Shown here one piece after another: positions 16,617-24,775 of a stretch of 64,000 nucleotides of DNA (positions within the stretch are counted from its first letter, which is position 1; every line of letters begins with the position of its first letter). The position numbers and the translations under genes were made by a program. The notes beneath the pieces are model-generated. The model was not told the DNA's origin and searched no databases. It saw only the letters and a list, made by a program, of their open reading frames with translations. Source of the DNA: Motilimonas eburnea. Lineage in GTDB: Bacteria > Pseudomonadota > Gammaproteobacteria > Enterobacterales > CBDFNC01. Location: the NCBI RefSeq assembly GCF_021295345.1, contig NZ_JAIMJB010000012.1:1-64000 (forward strand), written 5' to 3'.

Positions 16617-17664
16617 GTTGACCTCCTGATAAAACGGGAGACCCCGTTAACGTTGACACGCATGTGGGTTTATTCACCAGCACAGCTTTGGCTTGCAGCA
16701 AACGCCATAACAACGCCACTAAAATGAGCACTAAACTGGCCGCGACCAAGCTATGGCCAACCGCGATGGCGATGGGTAATTGCAGCACCACATTACTAAT
16801 GCCTAGCCCGATTTGAGTGCATAAGGCCAACACCAACGCCACGGCTAAGCCCTTGCTCAATCCATCTTGACTGCTGCGCCACCACGACAGGGCTAATAGT
16901 AACAAAAAACAGGCCGTGACCACTGCGCCCAAGCGATGAGTAACATGAATAGTGGTGCGCGCGCCGTAATCTAACACGCCGTATTGATAAGTTTCGGCGG
17001 GAGGCACATGCAAGGCGGCGCTCACATTATAATTTTGCCACCAGTTGCCTTCACACAAGGGCAGTTGGGTACACACCACGGCGGCATAATTGGCCGATGT
17101 CCACCCGCCCAAGGCAATTTGTGCCACCAGCACCATTAATCCGCTCCAAACCAAGACGGTTAAGCGCGGTGTAACGCTTATATTGGGGGAAGAAACATCC
17201 CACTGCTTCAATACCAGTAGCCAAAGCAAAGCCAATACCAAAAAGCCACCCAATAAATGCCCCATCACCACCAGCGGCATGAGATTTAGGGTCACCGTCC
17301 ACATGCCTAAGGCCGCTTGAAATATCACCACTAAGACTAAGCTAATGCACAAGATACGCTCGCGTCGCTGCCTGACGGCTTGCACAGCCAGCGCCAAGAT
17401 CAACAGGCCTAAACTGCCCGCCAAGTATCGGTGGATCATCTCGTTCCAAGCCTTGTGAGGCTCTAAGGGTACATCAGGAAAAGCGGCCGTGGCTTTAGCG
17501 ATTTCAGCCTCACTGGTGGGCACACTATGATGCCCATAACAACCCGGCCAATCGGGACAGCCTAAGCCCGCCTCGGTCAAGCGGGTATAAGCGCCCATCC
17601 CAACCACCAGCACGGCCAAGACTAAGGCCACGACAGCCATTACTTTAAGCTTGATACTTGTCAT
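16609..17664 (-). CDS. ctaA: Heme A synthase (COX15/CtaA)
   Basis: This polytopic protein of about 351 aa has eight hydrophobic helices and the paired histidine segments [30 protein letters not shown] and [10 protein letters not shown] that hold the hemes. The segment [18 protein letters not shown] near residue 30 is the family signature and includes the external cysteines. It oxidises the heme o methyl group to formyl, giving heme A. ATG 17664 is preferred to a GTG at 17667. The product feeds subunit I of the oxidase encoded in the same operon. Confidence 0.94.
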   Translation of the reverse strand: MTSIKLKVMAVVALVLAVLVVGMGAYTRLTEAGLGCPDWPGCYGHHSVPTSEAEIAKATAAFPDVPLEPHKAWNEMIHRYLAGSLGLLILALAVQAVRQRRERILCISLVLVVIFQAALGMWTVTLNLMPLVVMGHLLGGFLVLALLWLLVLKQWDVSSPNISVTPRLTVLVWSGLMVLVAQIALGGWTSANYAAVVCTQLPLCEGNWWQNYNVSAALHVPPAETYQYGVLDYGARTTIHVTHRLGAVVTACFLLLLALSWWRSSQDGLSKGLAVALVLALCTQIGLGISNVVLQLPIAIAVGHSLVAASLVLILVALLWRLLQAKAVLVNKPTCVSTLTGSPVLSGGQHG

Positions 17665-17695
17665 CACACCCTCCCTAGCCAGTTTGGCGCTAAGC

Positions 17696-18139
17696 TCATC
17701 CCACCTTAGACATTTTTAACAATCGGCGCAGATCCGTTTGCATGGCCTTGGCCATTTGCAGCTTTTCTGTCTCGGTGGGTGGAATCACGTAACGCAATAA
17801 CACCAACCCCGTTGGATCGCAGATATACCAATAATCTGGGCTCAAACGCAGCTGCTCTTGCTCTGATAATTGACTGATGGCAAAGGCTCTTACCCTGTGT
17901 TGTTCTCGACCCAATGAGCTAATTAGTTGCGGTAATAATTGCGAGGCTTGCGCCGTGGCTGGATGTAATAGCAACCATTGGCGATTTTCGGGTAGCAATA
18001 GCATCACCTGTTCAGGTAAAAATTCGCCTTGATTTAGCTCACCCTCTCGATACCAATGCTGGTGATGAACCAAATTGGCCAACACAAAGGGCAATACAAA
18101 AATTAAGACCATCAGCAATAAGGATTTATTCTTTAACAT
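17696..18139 (-). CDS. Membrane-anchored thioredoxin-like protein of the oxidase operon, cysteine-poor
   Basis: This 147-aa protein has one N-terminal TM helix (about 5-22, SLLLMVLIFVLPFVLANL) and a periplasmic domain. The pattern WLLLHPATAQASQLLPQLI ... VRAFAISQ ... WYICDPTGLVLLRYVIPP looks like a thioredoxin/SCO fold whose active-site cysteines are gone. Only a single cysteine remains, in YICDP. It is translated through a 14-bp overlap with SURF1, and a conserved gene of this kind often sits between SURF1 and ctaA in marine gammaproteobacteria. A role in oxidase assembly is inferred from position and fold impression only. Confidence 0.7.
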   Translation of the reverse strand: MLKNKSLLLMVLIFVLPFVLANLVHHQHWYREGELNQGEFLPEQVMLLLPENRQWLLLHPATAQASQLLPQLISSLGREQHRVRAFAISQLSEQEQLRLSPDYWYICDPTGLVLLRYVIPPTETEKLQMAKAMQTDLRRLLKMSKVG

Positions 18140-18854
18140 ACATACCTCCTCGCCGATAAAACCAAATAAATAAGCCTGTTGAAGCCAGTGCCATCAAAAA
18201 CCACTGCACCGCATAACCTTGATGCTTAGCGGGCGTCATTACCACAATAGGCCACTGTTTTATAAAGCCTAGTTGAGAATCTTCGGAAATACGTAATATC
18301 ACAGGTGACAATTGCCAGCCGAGCTCAGCATAAAAGGCTACCAAGGGCTCCATGACCAAACCTTGTAAGCGCTGCGGCCAAGCTTGCTGCAACTCATCTT
18401 GGTTCAATAGCCAAGGCTGACTCGGGGAATACACTTGGCCCGTTAAATTCAACATGGATTGCCACTGCCCTAAGGCCGACAGATCTGGCCATTGCTCGCG
18501 ATCTGCACCCGCGGGGATCCAACCTAGGTTCACCAAGATGCGCTGATTAGCTGCAGCTTCAGGGGTAAGGGCCAGCAGCACCTCATAACCCACTTGACCT
18601 TGATGTACCTTGTTATCCAGCAACCACACTTGCTCGGTATTCAACTGGCCGCGCAGCGCTACCCACTTAGCTTGCTGCTGAGGAGCCTCAAGTGACCACA
18701 ATAAGGCAGTATCCCCTAACCTCGCCTGCTGCTGATTTTGGTTTATCATGGCTTGCTTTTGCGCGGCTCGATCCAACTGCCAAAAACCGGCCTTGACCAT
18801 CACGGCAATTAAGACCAGATTTAACAATAGAAATGAGATCCGTCTCCAAGCCAT
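18126..18854 (-). CDS. SURF1 family cytochrome oxidase assembly protein
   Basis: This 242-aa protein has TM helices at both ends (about 7-24 and about 212-232) and a periplasmic domain between them, the usual SURF1 plan. Family features include GFWQLDRAAQKQAM near 23-36, WLLDNKVHQGQVGYEVLLAL, ILVNLGWIPAGADREQWP, and the C-terminal GYAVQWFLMAL. SURF1 helps heme A insertion into subunit I. The ATG lies 31 bp from the divergent DUF2909 gene, so the two share a promoter region unless transcription reads through from coxC. Confidence 0.92.
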   Translation of the reverse strand: MAWRRISFLLLNLVLIAVMVKAGFWQLDRAAQKQAMINQNQQQARLGDTALLWSLEAPQQQAKWVALRGQLNTEQVWLLDNKVHQGQVGYEVLLALTPEAAANQRILVNLGWIPAGADREQWPDLSALGQWQSMLNLTGQVYSPSQPWLLNQDELQQAWPQRLQGLVMEPLVAFYAELGWQLSPVILRISEDSQLGFIKQWPIVVMTPAKHQGYAVQWFLMALASTGLFIWFYRRGGMYVKE

Positions 18855-18885
18855 AGCATCCTCAATTCATCCCTTAGGCGGCAGC

Positions 18886-19131
18886 ATGATTAAACTCGTT
18901 ATCATCGGCATCTTAGTCTTGGTCATCGCCAATCTCGCCATGGCACTACCGACCTTACTAAGACAAAACGACCAAAGCAAACTCACACAGTTTTTAGGGC
19001 GACGTTTGCTCGGCTCTAGCATCATTTTGTTGCTGCTGTTTATCGCTATCGCCTTGGGCTGGATCCAACCTAACCCTGCGCCTTGGCACACCAATTCAAC
19101 TACGCCCCCAGCAACCAGAACAAACTCATGA
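18886..19131 (+). CDS. DUF2909 twin-transmembrane protein
   Basis: This 81-aa protein has two hydrophobic helices (MIKLVIIGILVLVIANLAMAL and ILLLLFIAIALGW) joined by a short polar hairpin with KLTQFLGRRLLGSS. It matches the DUF2909 family that lies between the coxC and SURF1 genes in many gammaproteobacteria, on the opposite strand as here. Function is unknown; an oxidase accessory role is inferred from synteny. I chose the ATG at 18886, with a GGCGG site upstream, because the longer frame from 18748 only adds antisense of SURF1. Confidence 0.85.
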   Translation: MIKLVIIGILVLVIANLAMALPTLLRQNDQSKLTQFLGRRLLGSSIILLLLFIAIALGWIQPNPAPWHTNSTTPPATRTNS

Positions 19132-19170
19132 TTATTTTTAACGATAAGTGGTCTTTTCTTAGACGAATAT

Positions 19171-19190
19171 CTGCCGCAAGGATGCGGCAG
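19171..19190. terminator. Hairpin between the DUF2909 gene and coxC
   Basis: CTGCCGCA (19171-19178) and TGCGGCAG (19183-19190) give a perfect 8-bp stem with a 4-base loop in the convergent gap. No clear T-tract is present, so it may attenuate rather than fully stop transcription. Confidence 0.45.
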
Positions 19191-19292
19191 TTAAGCCATC
19201 AAGGATGATTTCACGGCGTTTCGTATAAGAAAAATCCACTTAGTCCGTTAGATCACTTAGATTCTTTGCACACGCTCGCCACACCAACCTGC

Positions 19293-20183
19293 TCACAAAA
19301 TATAAACAAACACGAATAAGCACAGCCAAACCACATCGACAAAGTGCCAATACCAACTGCCCGCCTGAAAACCAAAATGCTGTGCTGGGGTAAAGTGACC
19401 CTTAAGCACACGGCAAAACAACACAAATAAAATAATGGTGCCCAGCGTCACATGCAGGCCGTGAAAGCCAGTTAATAAAAAGAAAGTGTTGCCATAAAGC
19501 CCAGAGCTCAGGGTTAAGCCCATTTCTTGGTAAGCATGAATATACTCTTCGACCTGTAACACCAAGAAGATAATGCCGAGCAACACGGTTAAACCTAAGC
19601 CTAATTTGGTTTCGGTGCGTCGACCTTTTTCTAAACTGACATGGCCATAATGCAAGGTAACCGACGACACCAATAAGATCACCGTATTCATCAGTGGTAG
19701 GCCTTGCCATGGCATCGCCGTGGTAGTGGTACCATCCGGGGTGGTAACCAGCGGCCAATGGGCGACAAATTCGGGCCAAAGCAGCTCGTGGGTCATGCCA
19801 TTATTGCCCGCCCCACCAAGCCAAGGCACGGCTATCATGCGGGCATAAAATAACGCGCCAAAAAAGGCTAAGAAAAACATCACCTCAGAGAAAATAAACC
19901 AGCTCATGCCTTGGCGAAATGACCTGTCCATTTGCGCACTATAAAGGCCGGTCATCGACTCGGTGATGACATTGCCAAACCAACCAAATAGCATAAACAC
20001 GATGATCACAGCGCCAAAAAACAATAGCCAACTGTACTGGGCGGCCCCATCTGCTATCCACATTGCCGCCCCTAGGGCCATCAAAAACAAACCGACGGCA
20101 CCAACAATCGGCCAAATACTCTGACTCGGCACATAATAATTTGTCGCCTTATCGCTAGATTGATGCTGGGCTGAACTAGACAT
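19293..20183 (-). CDS. coxC: Cytochrome c oxidase subunit III
   Basis: This 296-aa protein has seven hydrophobic helices and the family blocks YYVPSQSIWPIVGAVGLF, SWFIFSEVMFFLAFFGALFYAR, TGFHGLHVTLGTIIL and the C-terminal SWYWHFVDVVWLCLF. Subunit III stabilises the oxidase core and the proton-uptake path in the inner membrane. It starts 2 bp downstream of the cox11 stop, so it belongs to the same transcript. Confidence 0.96.
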   Translation of the reverse strand: MSSSAQHQSSDKATNYYVPSQSIWPIVGAVGLFLMALGAAMWIADGAAQYSWLLFFGAVIIVFMLFGWFGNVITESMTGLYSAQMDRSFRQGMSWFIFSEVMFFLAFFGALFYARMIAVPWLGGAGNNGMTHELLWPEFVAHWPLVTTPDGTTTTAMPWQGLPLMNTVILLVSSVTLHYGHVSLEKGRRTETKLGLGLTVLLGIIFLVLQVEEYIHAYQEMGLTLSSGLYGNTFFLLTGFHGLHVTLGTIILFVLFCRVLKGHFTPAQHFGFQAGSWYWHFVDVVWLCLFVFVYIL

Positions 20184-20185
20184 AA

Positions 20186-20731
20186 CTAAACTCCTTTCGC
20201 CTTTTGCTCAGGCGCAGGCAATTCGTATAAGGTGTAAGACAAGGTCAATGTCTGGATCCCTTGTGGCAGGTCGGTTGCAACAAAAAATCGCAGCGGCAAG
20301 GATGCGCTGTCACCGGCTTTTAATGGCTGCTGGTTAAAGCAAAAACACTCGGTTTTATTAAAGTAATTCGCCCCTTGCCCCGGTGACACCGAAGGCACAG
20401 CTTGACCGACTTGATCTTCACGGCTTAAATTTGTGGCAATAAATTCCATGTCGATCATTTGCCCCGGATGCACCTGCATTTGTTCGACTTGTGGTGTTAG
20501 CTGCCACTGCATGCCCTTGCTGATATAGGTAACAAACTCCACCGTCACCAAACGGGAATAATCGACCCCATCACTTCCCTGCGTTTGCGCTTGCACTATA
20601 TTGCTGGTGTTGCCGTTAAAGCCCGTGATATCGCAAAACACTTGATACAAGGGCACCAGAGCAAAGCCAAAGCCAAACATGGCCACCACGGTGGCACATA
20701 AGCCAGTGATTAAACGCCGTGAGGAAGCCAT
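20186..20731 (-). CDS. ctaG: Cytochrome c oxidase assembly protein Cox11/CtaG
   Basis: This 181-aa protein has one N-terminal TM helix (about 8-30), then an immunoglobulin-like periplasmic domain with the copper-binding C-F-C-F motif (Cys129 and Cys131). It inserts the CuB copper into subunit I. It starts 2 bp after the coxA stop. The conserved VPLYQVFCDITGFNG block lies at 26-40. Confidence 0.95.
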   Translation of the reverse strand: MASSRRLITGLCATVVAMFGFGFALVPLYQVFCDITGFNGNTSNIVQAQTQGSDGVDYSRLVTVEFVTYISKGMQWQLTPQVEQMQVHPGQMIDMEFIATNLSREDQVGQAVPSVSPGQGANYFNKTECFCFNQQPLKAGDSASLPLRFFVATDLPQGIQTLTLSYTLYELPAPEQKAKGV

Positions 20732-20733
20732 AA

Positions 20734-22341
20734 CTATTTAATCTCAGGCGGTGTGGTATGAGTGTGATACGGCGCGGGCGACGGCATTTCCCATTCAAGC
20801 CCCTCTGCACCTTCCCACGGCTTGGCACTGGCGCGTTCGCCCTTGCCGCGCATACATTTGATCACCACCACCAAAAAAATCAGCTGCGACAAGCCAAAGG
20901 CAAAGCCGCCAATGCTCACCACCGCATTCACGTTAGCAAACTGCAAGGCGTAGTCGGGAATACGACGCGGCATTCCCGCCAACCCCAAAAAGTGCATCGG
21001 GAAGAACAAGATATTCACCGAAATCAGCGAGCACCAAAAATGCCACTTAGCCAGATAGTCGTCGTACATATAGCCGGTCCACTTAGGCAGCCAGTAATAA
21101 CTCGCCGCCATGATGGAAAAAATCGCCCCCGACACCAACACATAATGAAAATGCGCCACCACAAAATAGGTGTCGTGATACTGAAAATCGACCGGCGTAA
21201 TGGCCAGCATCAAGCCAGAAAAACCGCCTATGGTGAACAGCACAATAAAGGCGATGGCAAACAGCATAGGCACTTCAAAGGTCAATGAGCCACGCCACAT
21301 GGTCGCCACCCAGTTAAACACCTTGACCCCAGTGGGCACCGAAATCAGCATGGTGCAATACATAAAAAACAACTCGGCCGCCACCGGCATGCCTGTGGTA
21401 AACATATGATGCGCCCACACCAAAAAGCTCAGGCCAGCAATGGAGGCAGTGGCATACACCATAGAGGCATAACCAAACAACGGCTTGCGCGAAAAGGTAG
21501 GAATAATGGCCGAGATAATGCCAAACGACGGCAAGATCATGATGTACACCTCGGGATGGCCAAAAAACCAAAAGATATGCTGAAACATCACGGGATCGCC
21601 GCCGCCCGCAGCATCAAAAAAGCTGGTGCCAAAATACTTATCCGTGAGCACCATGGTCACCGCTCCCGCCAGTACCGGCATCACGGCAATCAACAAAAAC
21701 GCAGTAATAAGCCAAGTCCACACAAACAGCGGCAACTTCATCATGGTCATGCCCGGCGCACGTAAATTTACGATAGTAACAATGACATTAATCGCCCCCA
21801 TGATGGAGCTAATGCCCATCAAGTGCACCGCAAACACAAATACCGCCGTGCTGTCTGGGCTGTATTTGGTCGACAGCGGCGCATAAAAGGTCCAACCAAA
21901 ATTGGGGCCGCCACCTTCCATAAAGAGGGTCATCAGCATCAAGCTAAAGGCAAAGGGTAAGATCCAAAAGCTCCAGTTGTTCATCCGCGGTAACGCCATA
22001 TCGGGCGCCCCTATCATTACCGGGATCATCCAGTTCGCTAAGCCGACAAAAGCGGGCATCACCGCACCAAACACCATGATCAAACCGTGTACCGTGGTCA
22101 TCTGGTTAAAAAAGTTAGGCTCAACCAATTGCAAACCGGGTTGAAATAACTCGGCGCGGATCACCATGGCCATGGCGCCGCCGGTTAAAAACATGGCAAA
22201 GCTAAACAGCAAATATAAGCTGCCAATATCCTTGTGATTGGTGGTCAATACCCAGCGGGCGAAAAAGCCACTGGGCTTGTGATCATGATGCTCATGAGCG
22301 TCATCACTCACACCCGTATTAATTGCGGCATCTGTACTCAT
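20734..22341 (-). CDS. coxA: Cytochrome c oxidase subunit I
   Basis: This 535-aa heme-copper oxidase catalytic subunit has 12 predicted helices. Visible are the DIGSLYLLFS start block, the low-spin heme region TTVHGLIMVFG, the CuB histidine and cross-linked Tyr segment WFFGHPEVYIMILP, the tandem His motif in WAHHMF, and the heme a3/a histidines in DTYFVVAHFHYVLV. It reduces O2 to water with proton pumping at the inner membrane. The sequence is a normal type A aa3-class enzyme. The start ATG lies right after the coxB stop. Confidence 0.97.
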   Translation of the reverse strand: MSTDAAINTGVSDDAHEHHDHKPSGFFARWVLTTNHKDIGSLYLLFSFAMFLTGGAMAMVIRAELFQPGLQLVEPNFFNQMTTVHGLIMVFGAVMPAFVGLANWMIPVMIGAPDMALPRMNNWSFWILPFAFSLMLMTLFMEGGGPNFGWTFYAPLSTKYSPDSTAVFVFAVHLMGISSIMGAINVIVTIVNLRAPGMTMMKLPLFVWTWLITAFLLIAVMPVLAGAVTMVLTDKYFGTSFFDAAGGGDPVMFQHIFWFFGHPEVYIMILPSFGIISAIIPTFSRKPLFGYASMVYATASIAGLSFLVWAHHMFTTGMPVAAELFFMYCTMLISVPTGVKVFNWVATMWRGSLTFEVPMLFAIAFIVLFTIGGFSGLMLAITPVDFQYHDTYFVVAHFHYVLVSGAIFSIMAASYYWLPKWTGYMYDDYLAKWHFWCSLISVNILFFPMHFLGLAGMPRRIPDYALQFANVNAVVSIGGFAFGLSQLIFLVVVIKCMRGKGERASAKPWEGAEGLEWEMPSPAPYHTHTTPPEIK

Positions 22342-22342
22342 G

Positions 22343-23506
22343 CTATTGGTCCTTCTGCTGCATCGCGGCTTTCACTTGTGCCGGTTGGATCACATCGCCG
22401 GTATTGTTGCCCCAAGCATTACGCTCATAGCCAATCACCGCAGCGAGTTCTTTTAAGGTTAACTGTTTGGCGAAGGCTTGCATTGCCGTGCCCGACTTGC
22501 CATTCACCACTATGTCTATGTGCGCGGCGACATCTTGGGTCACCATTTGGCTGCCTTTTAATGCGGGGAACACGCCAGCTAACCCTTCACCGTTAGGCTG
22601 ATGGCAAGCCGCACAGTGCTTGTTGTAAACCTGCTCGCCCAATTGCATCATTTCGTCCATATCCATGCTCATGGCCAACATGGTTTGCTCTTCGGCCTTG
22701 GCCTCTATCGCTTTTTGTTGCTGCGCAGCCAGCCATAGGTCAAATTCCTCTTGGGGTTTGGCAATCACCACAATCGGCATAAAGCCGTGATCTTTACCGC
22801 ACAGCTCGGCGCATTGACCGCGATAGATGCCCGGCTCGTTAATGCGAGTCCACGCCTCATTAATAAACCCTGGGTTGGCGTCTTTCTTCACCGCAAAAGC
22901 AGGTACCCACCAAGAGTGGATAACGTCTTCAGAGGTCACCAAAAAACGTACCTTTTTACCCACCGGCAACACCAAGGGGTAATCCACCTCAAGCAGGTAG
23001 TTTTCACGTTTCTTTTTTTGGTTATGAATTTGATCTTGGCGGCTGGCCAGCAAACTATAGAACTCAACATCGTGGCCAAAATACTTGTAATGCCATTTCC
23101 ACTGCGAGCCGGTGACTTGGATGGTTAAATCGGCATTGCTCGGATCTTCCATCGCTATCAAGGTTTTGGTGGCGGGGATCGCCATACCAATCAAGATCAC
23201 AAAGGGAATTGCGGTCCAAATGATTTCAACCTTGGTATTTTCATGAAACTGCGCCGCTTGTGCGCCTTTGTCTTTGCGGTGGTGAATAATGGCCCAAAAC
23301 ATAGCGGCAAACACCACCAAGCCAATCACGCAGCAGATAATAAAAATCGTCATGTGCAAGTCATACACTTGCTGACTGATGTCCGTTACCCCTTCGGTTA
23401 GGTTAAACGGCATAGATTTAGCGCTCACCTGCGTTGCATACAGCATGCTACAAACAAGCAAACAACCCCACTGCCAACGCAGCAAGCATAGATTAAGCTG
23501 GCTCAC
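22343..23506 (-). CDS. coxB: Cytochrome c oxidase subunit II with fused cytochrome c domain
   Basis: This 387-aa protein has a signal (1-29), two TM helices (about 50-72 and 93-113) and a cupredoxin domain with CuA ligands H197, C232, C236, H240 and M243. A C-terminal cytochrome c domain follows with C-A-A-C-H at 298-302. The fusion makes this a caa3-type subunit that can pass electrons from its own heme c to CuA. Translation starts at a GTG (23506) behind a GGAGAGG site. It is the first gene of the oxidase/assembly operon, so the main promoter lies in 23507-23882. Confidence 0.96.
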   Translation of the reverse strand: MSQLNLCLLRWQWGCLLVCSMLYATQVSAKSMPFNLTEGVTDISQQVYDLHMTIFIICCVIGLVVFAAMFWAIIHHRKDKGAQAAQFHENTKVEIIWTAIPFVILIGMAIPATKTLIAMEDPSNADLTIQVTGSQWKWHYKYFGHDVEFYSLLASRQDQIHNQKKKRENYLLEVDYPLVLPVGKKVRFLVTSEDVIHSWWVPAFAVKKDANPGFINEAWTRINEPGIYRGQCAELCGKDHGFMPIVVIAKPQEEFDLWLAAQQQKAIEAKAEEQTMLAMSMDMDEMMQLGEQVYNKHCAACHQPNGEGLAGVFPALKGSQMVTQDVAAHIDIVVNGKSGTAMQAFAKQLTLKELAAVIGYERNAWGNNTGDVIQPAQVKAAMQQKDQ

Positions 23507-23882
23507 ATGACCTCTCCTCTGTCATCGCCAACGGTGCAAAGGCAAGATCCCCCAAACTAGCACCGAATGCTGTGAGCTTATAAACGCCAATCAATAAAGG
23601 CCGAAATGGCATTGGCGCGTGGCTCACTTGATCCAAGTAAAGCAGCTTTTAACAGTTTGTAAAACTTATGTTAATTTTTATCAGCGAGAAAAAAGGGCGT
23701 AGTCGAGAGGTTAAAAAATATCCAGTTCTAGATTAGGGAAAAAGCAATGTAGATTTTATTAAAACGACATCTTAACCATATATTTCAATATTTTAATGTG
23801 TATATATAAACCACTGATAAGTCTTGATTCAAGTTTGATAGAATGAACAACTTGCTAATTGATAATAATGGAATAGATCAAA
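23507..23882. other. Intergenic control region of the oxidase operon and a divergent lipoprotein gene
   Basis: This 376-bp stretch has no ORF of note. It becomes strongly AT-rich from about 23640 to 23880 and must hold the coxB promoter (minus strand) and that of the lipoprotein at 23883 (plus strand). I did not find a site I could name with confidence. Confidence 0.6.
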
Positions 23883-24527
23883 ATGCCACTGCAAAACCGC
23901 GCTTGCCGTTTAGGCGCTATCGCTTTACTGACGCTATTGATATCGGCCTGTGCCGCGAACGACGCCCCTGTCACGGCGGAGCAAACGACTCACCCCACTC
24001 CCAAAGAGCAAGTCACCACACAAATCACGGATGACGCTTTGTCGCCAAGTGTCATAGCAGCACTGCGCTTTGCTCGAAATCTAGGTTTAGGAGAGCTCAC
24101 TTTATCACGGCTTAAACAAAAACTAGACGCTATGGCCATAGAGCAACCAGAATTAGCAGAGACAGTTAAATATGTATTAAAAAATGCAAATTCAGAAGAT
24201 TTAGAGCTGGGTTTTGCTAAAGTTTATGCTCGCTATATACCTTATGAAGCTCTAAATGAACTAGCCAATAGCTCAGAAAAAGGGTCAACTCAGCGTATGT
24301 TTCATTACATCCGCGACTCACTTATGCAAGCCCAAAAAATTGATGACAAAGAATTTTTACGTATTTTTACCGCTGATGAATTAAAAGAAATAGAACAATT
24401 CGCCCAAACCAAAGGGTTTAAGGCACTGTTAGCACTAAATCACCCTACCATTCAAGCTGCGATTGAATTAAGCGGTGAAGACTATGGCGAACGACTAATG
24501 CAAGAATACATTAACAAACAACAATAG
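23883..24527 (+). CDS. Putative lipoprotein of unknown function
   Basis: This 214-aa protein has a lipoprotein signal ending in L-I-S-A-C (Cys23). The mature part is almost all helical and charged (ARNLGLGELTLSRLKQKLDAMAIEQ, then ELAETVKYVLKNANSEDLELGFAKVYARYIPYEALNELA), probably a helical repeat or bundle in the periplasm. I recognise no family. Codon use is more AT-rich towards the 3' half than in the oxidase operon. It is monocistronic, with a strong hairpin 68 bp after its stop. Confidence 0.65.
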   Translation: MPLQNRACRLGAIALLTLLISACAANDAPVTAEQTTHPTPKEQVTTQITDDALSPSVIAALRFARNLGLGELTLSRLKQKLDAMAIEQPELAETVKYVLKNANSEDLELGFAKVYARYIPYEALNELANSSEKGSTQRMFHYIRDSLMQAQKIDDKEFLRIFTADELKEIEQFAQTKGFKALLALNHPTIQAAIELSGEDYGERLMQEYINKQQ

Positions 24528-24595
24528 CCCTTCCACTCGCTGGCACCTTATGGTGCTAGCTCGCCCTTTTAGCCGTCATAACAGTAGTAACAAGC

Positions 24596-24627
24596 CGCTG
24601 AATAAGGTGCATGAAGCTTATTCAGCG
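24596..24627. terminator. Hairpin downstream of the 214-aa lipoprotein gene
   Basis: CGCTGAATAAG (24596-24606) and CTTATTCAGCG (24617-24627) form a perfect 11-bp stem with a 10-base loop. There is no T-tract, so it may be a transcript-stabilising hairpin or weak terminator. Confidence 0.45.
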
Positions 24628-24775
24628 ATTCACGCCCCTCCCTGCCTTTATCCCGTCCACTCAAACCACACATTTCCTTACAATCCCTAACAAAAGTGCC
24701 ACGATTTCAAACGGTTTTTAGCGGCCAATCTTCCTATGCTGTCAACTCAAGGTTAATAGCAAGGAGCAGCAAACA

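Noticed and set aside
20758-21288. 176-aa open frame on the plus strand inside coxA
   Set aside because: It lies entirely antisense to coxA, has no protein-like composition (His/Gln/Arg-rich), and no ribosome site.
21406-21765. 119-aa open frame antisense to coxA
   Set aside because: Basic, low-complexity translation of the coxA complement with no start signal.
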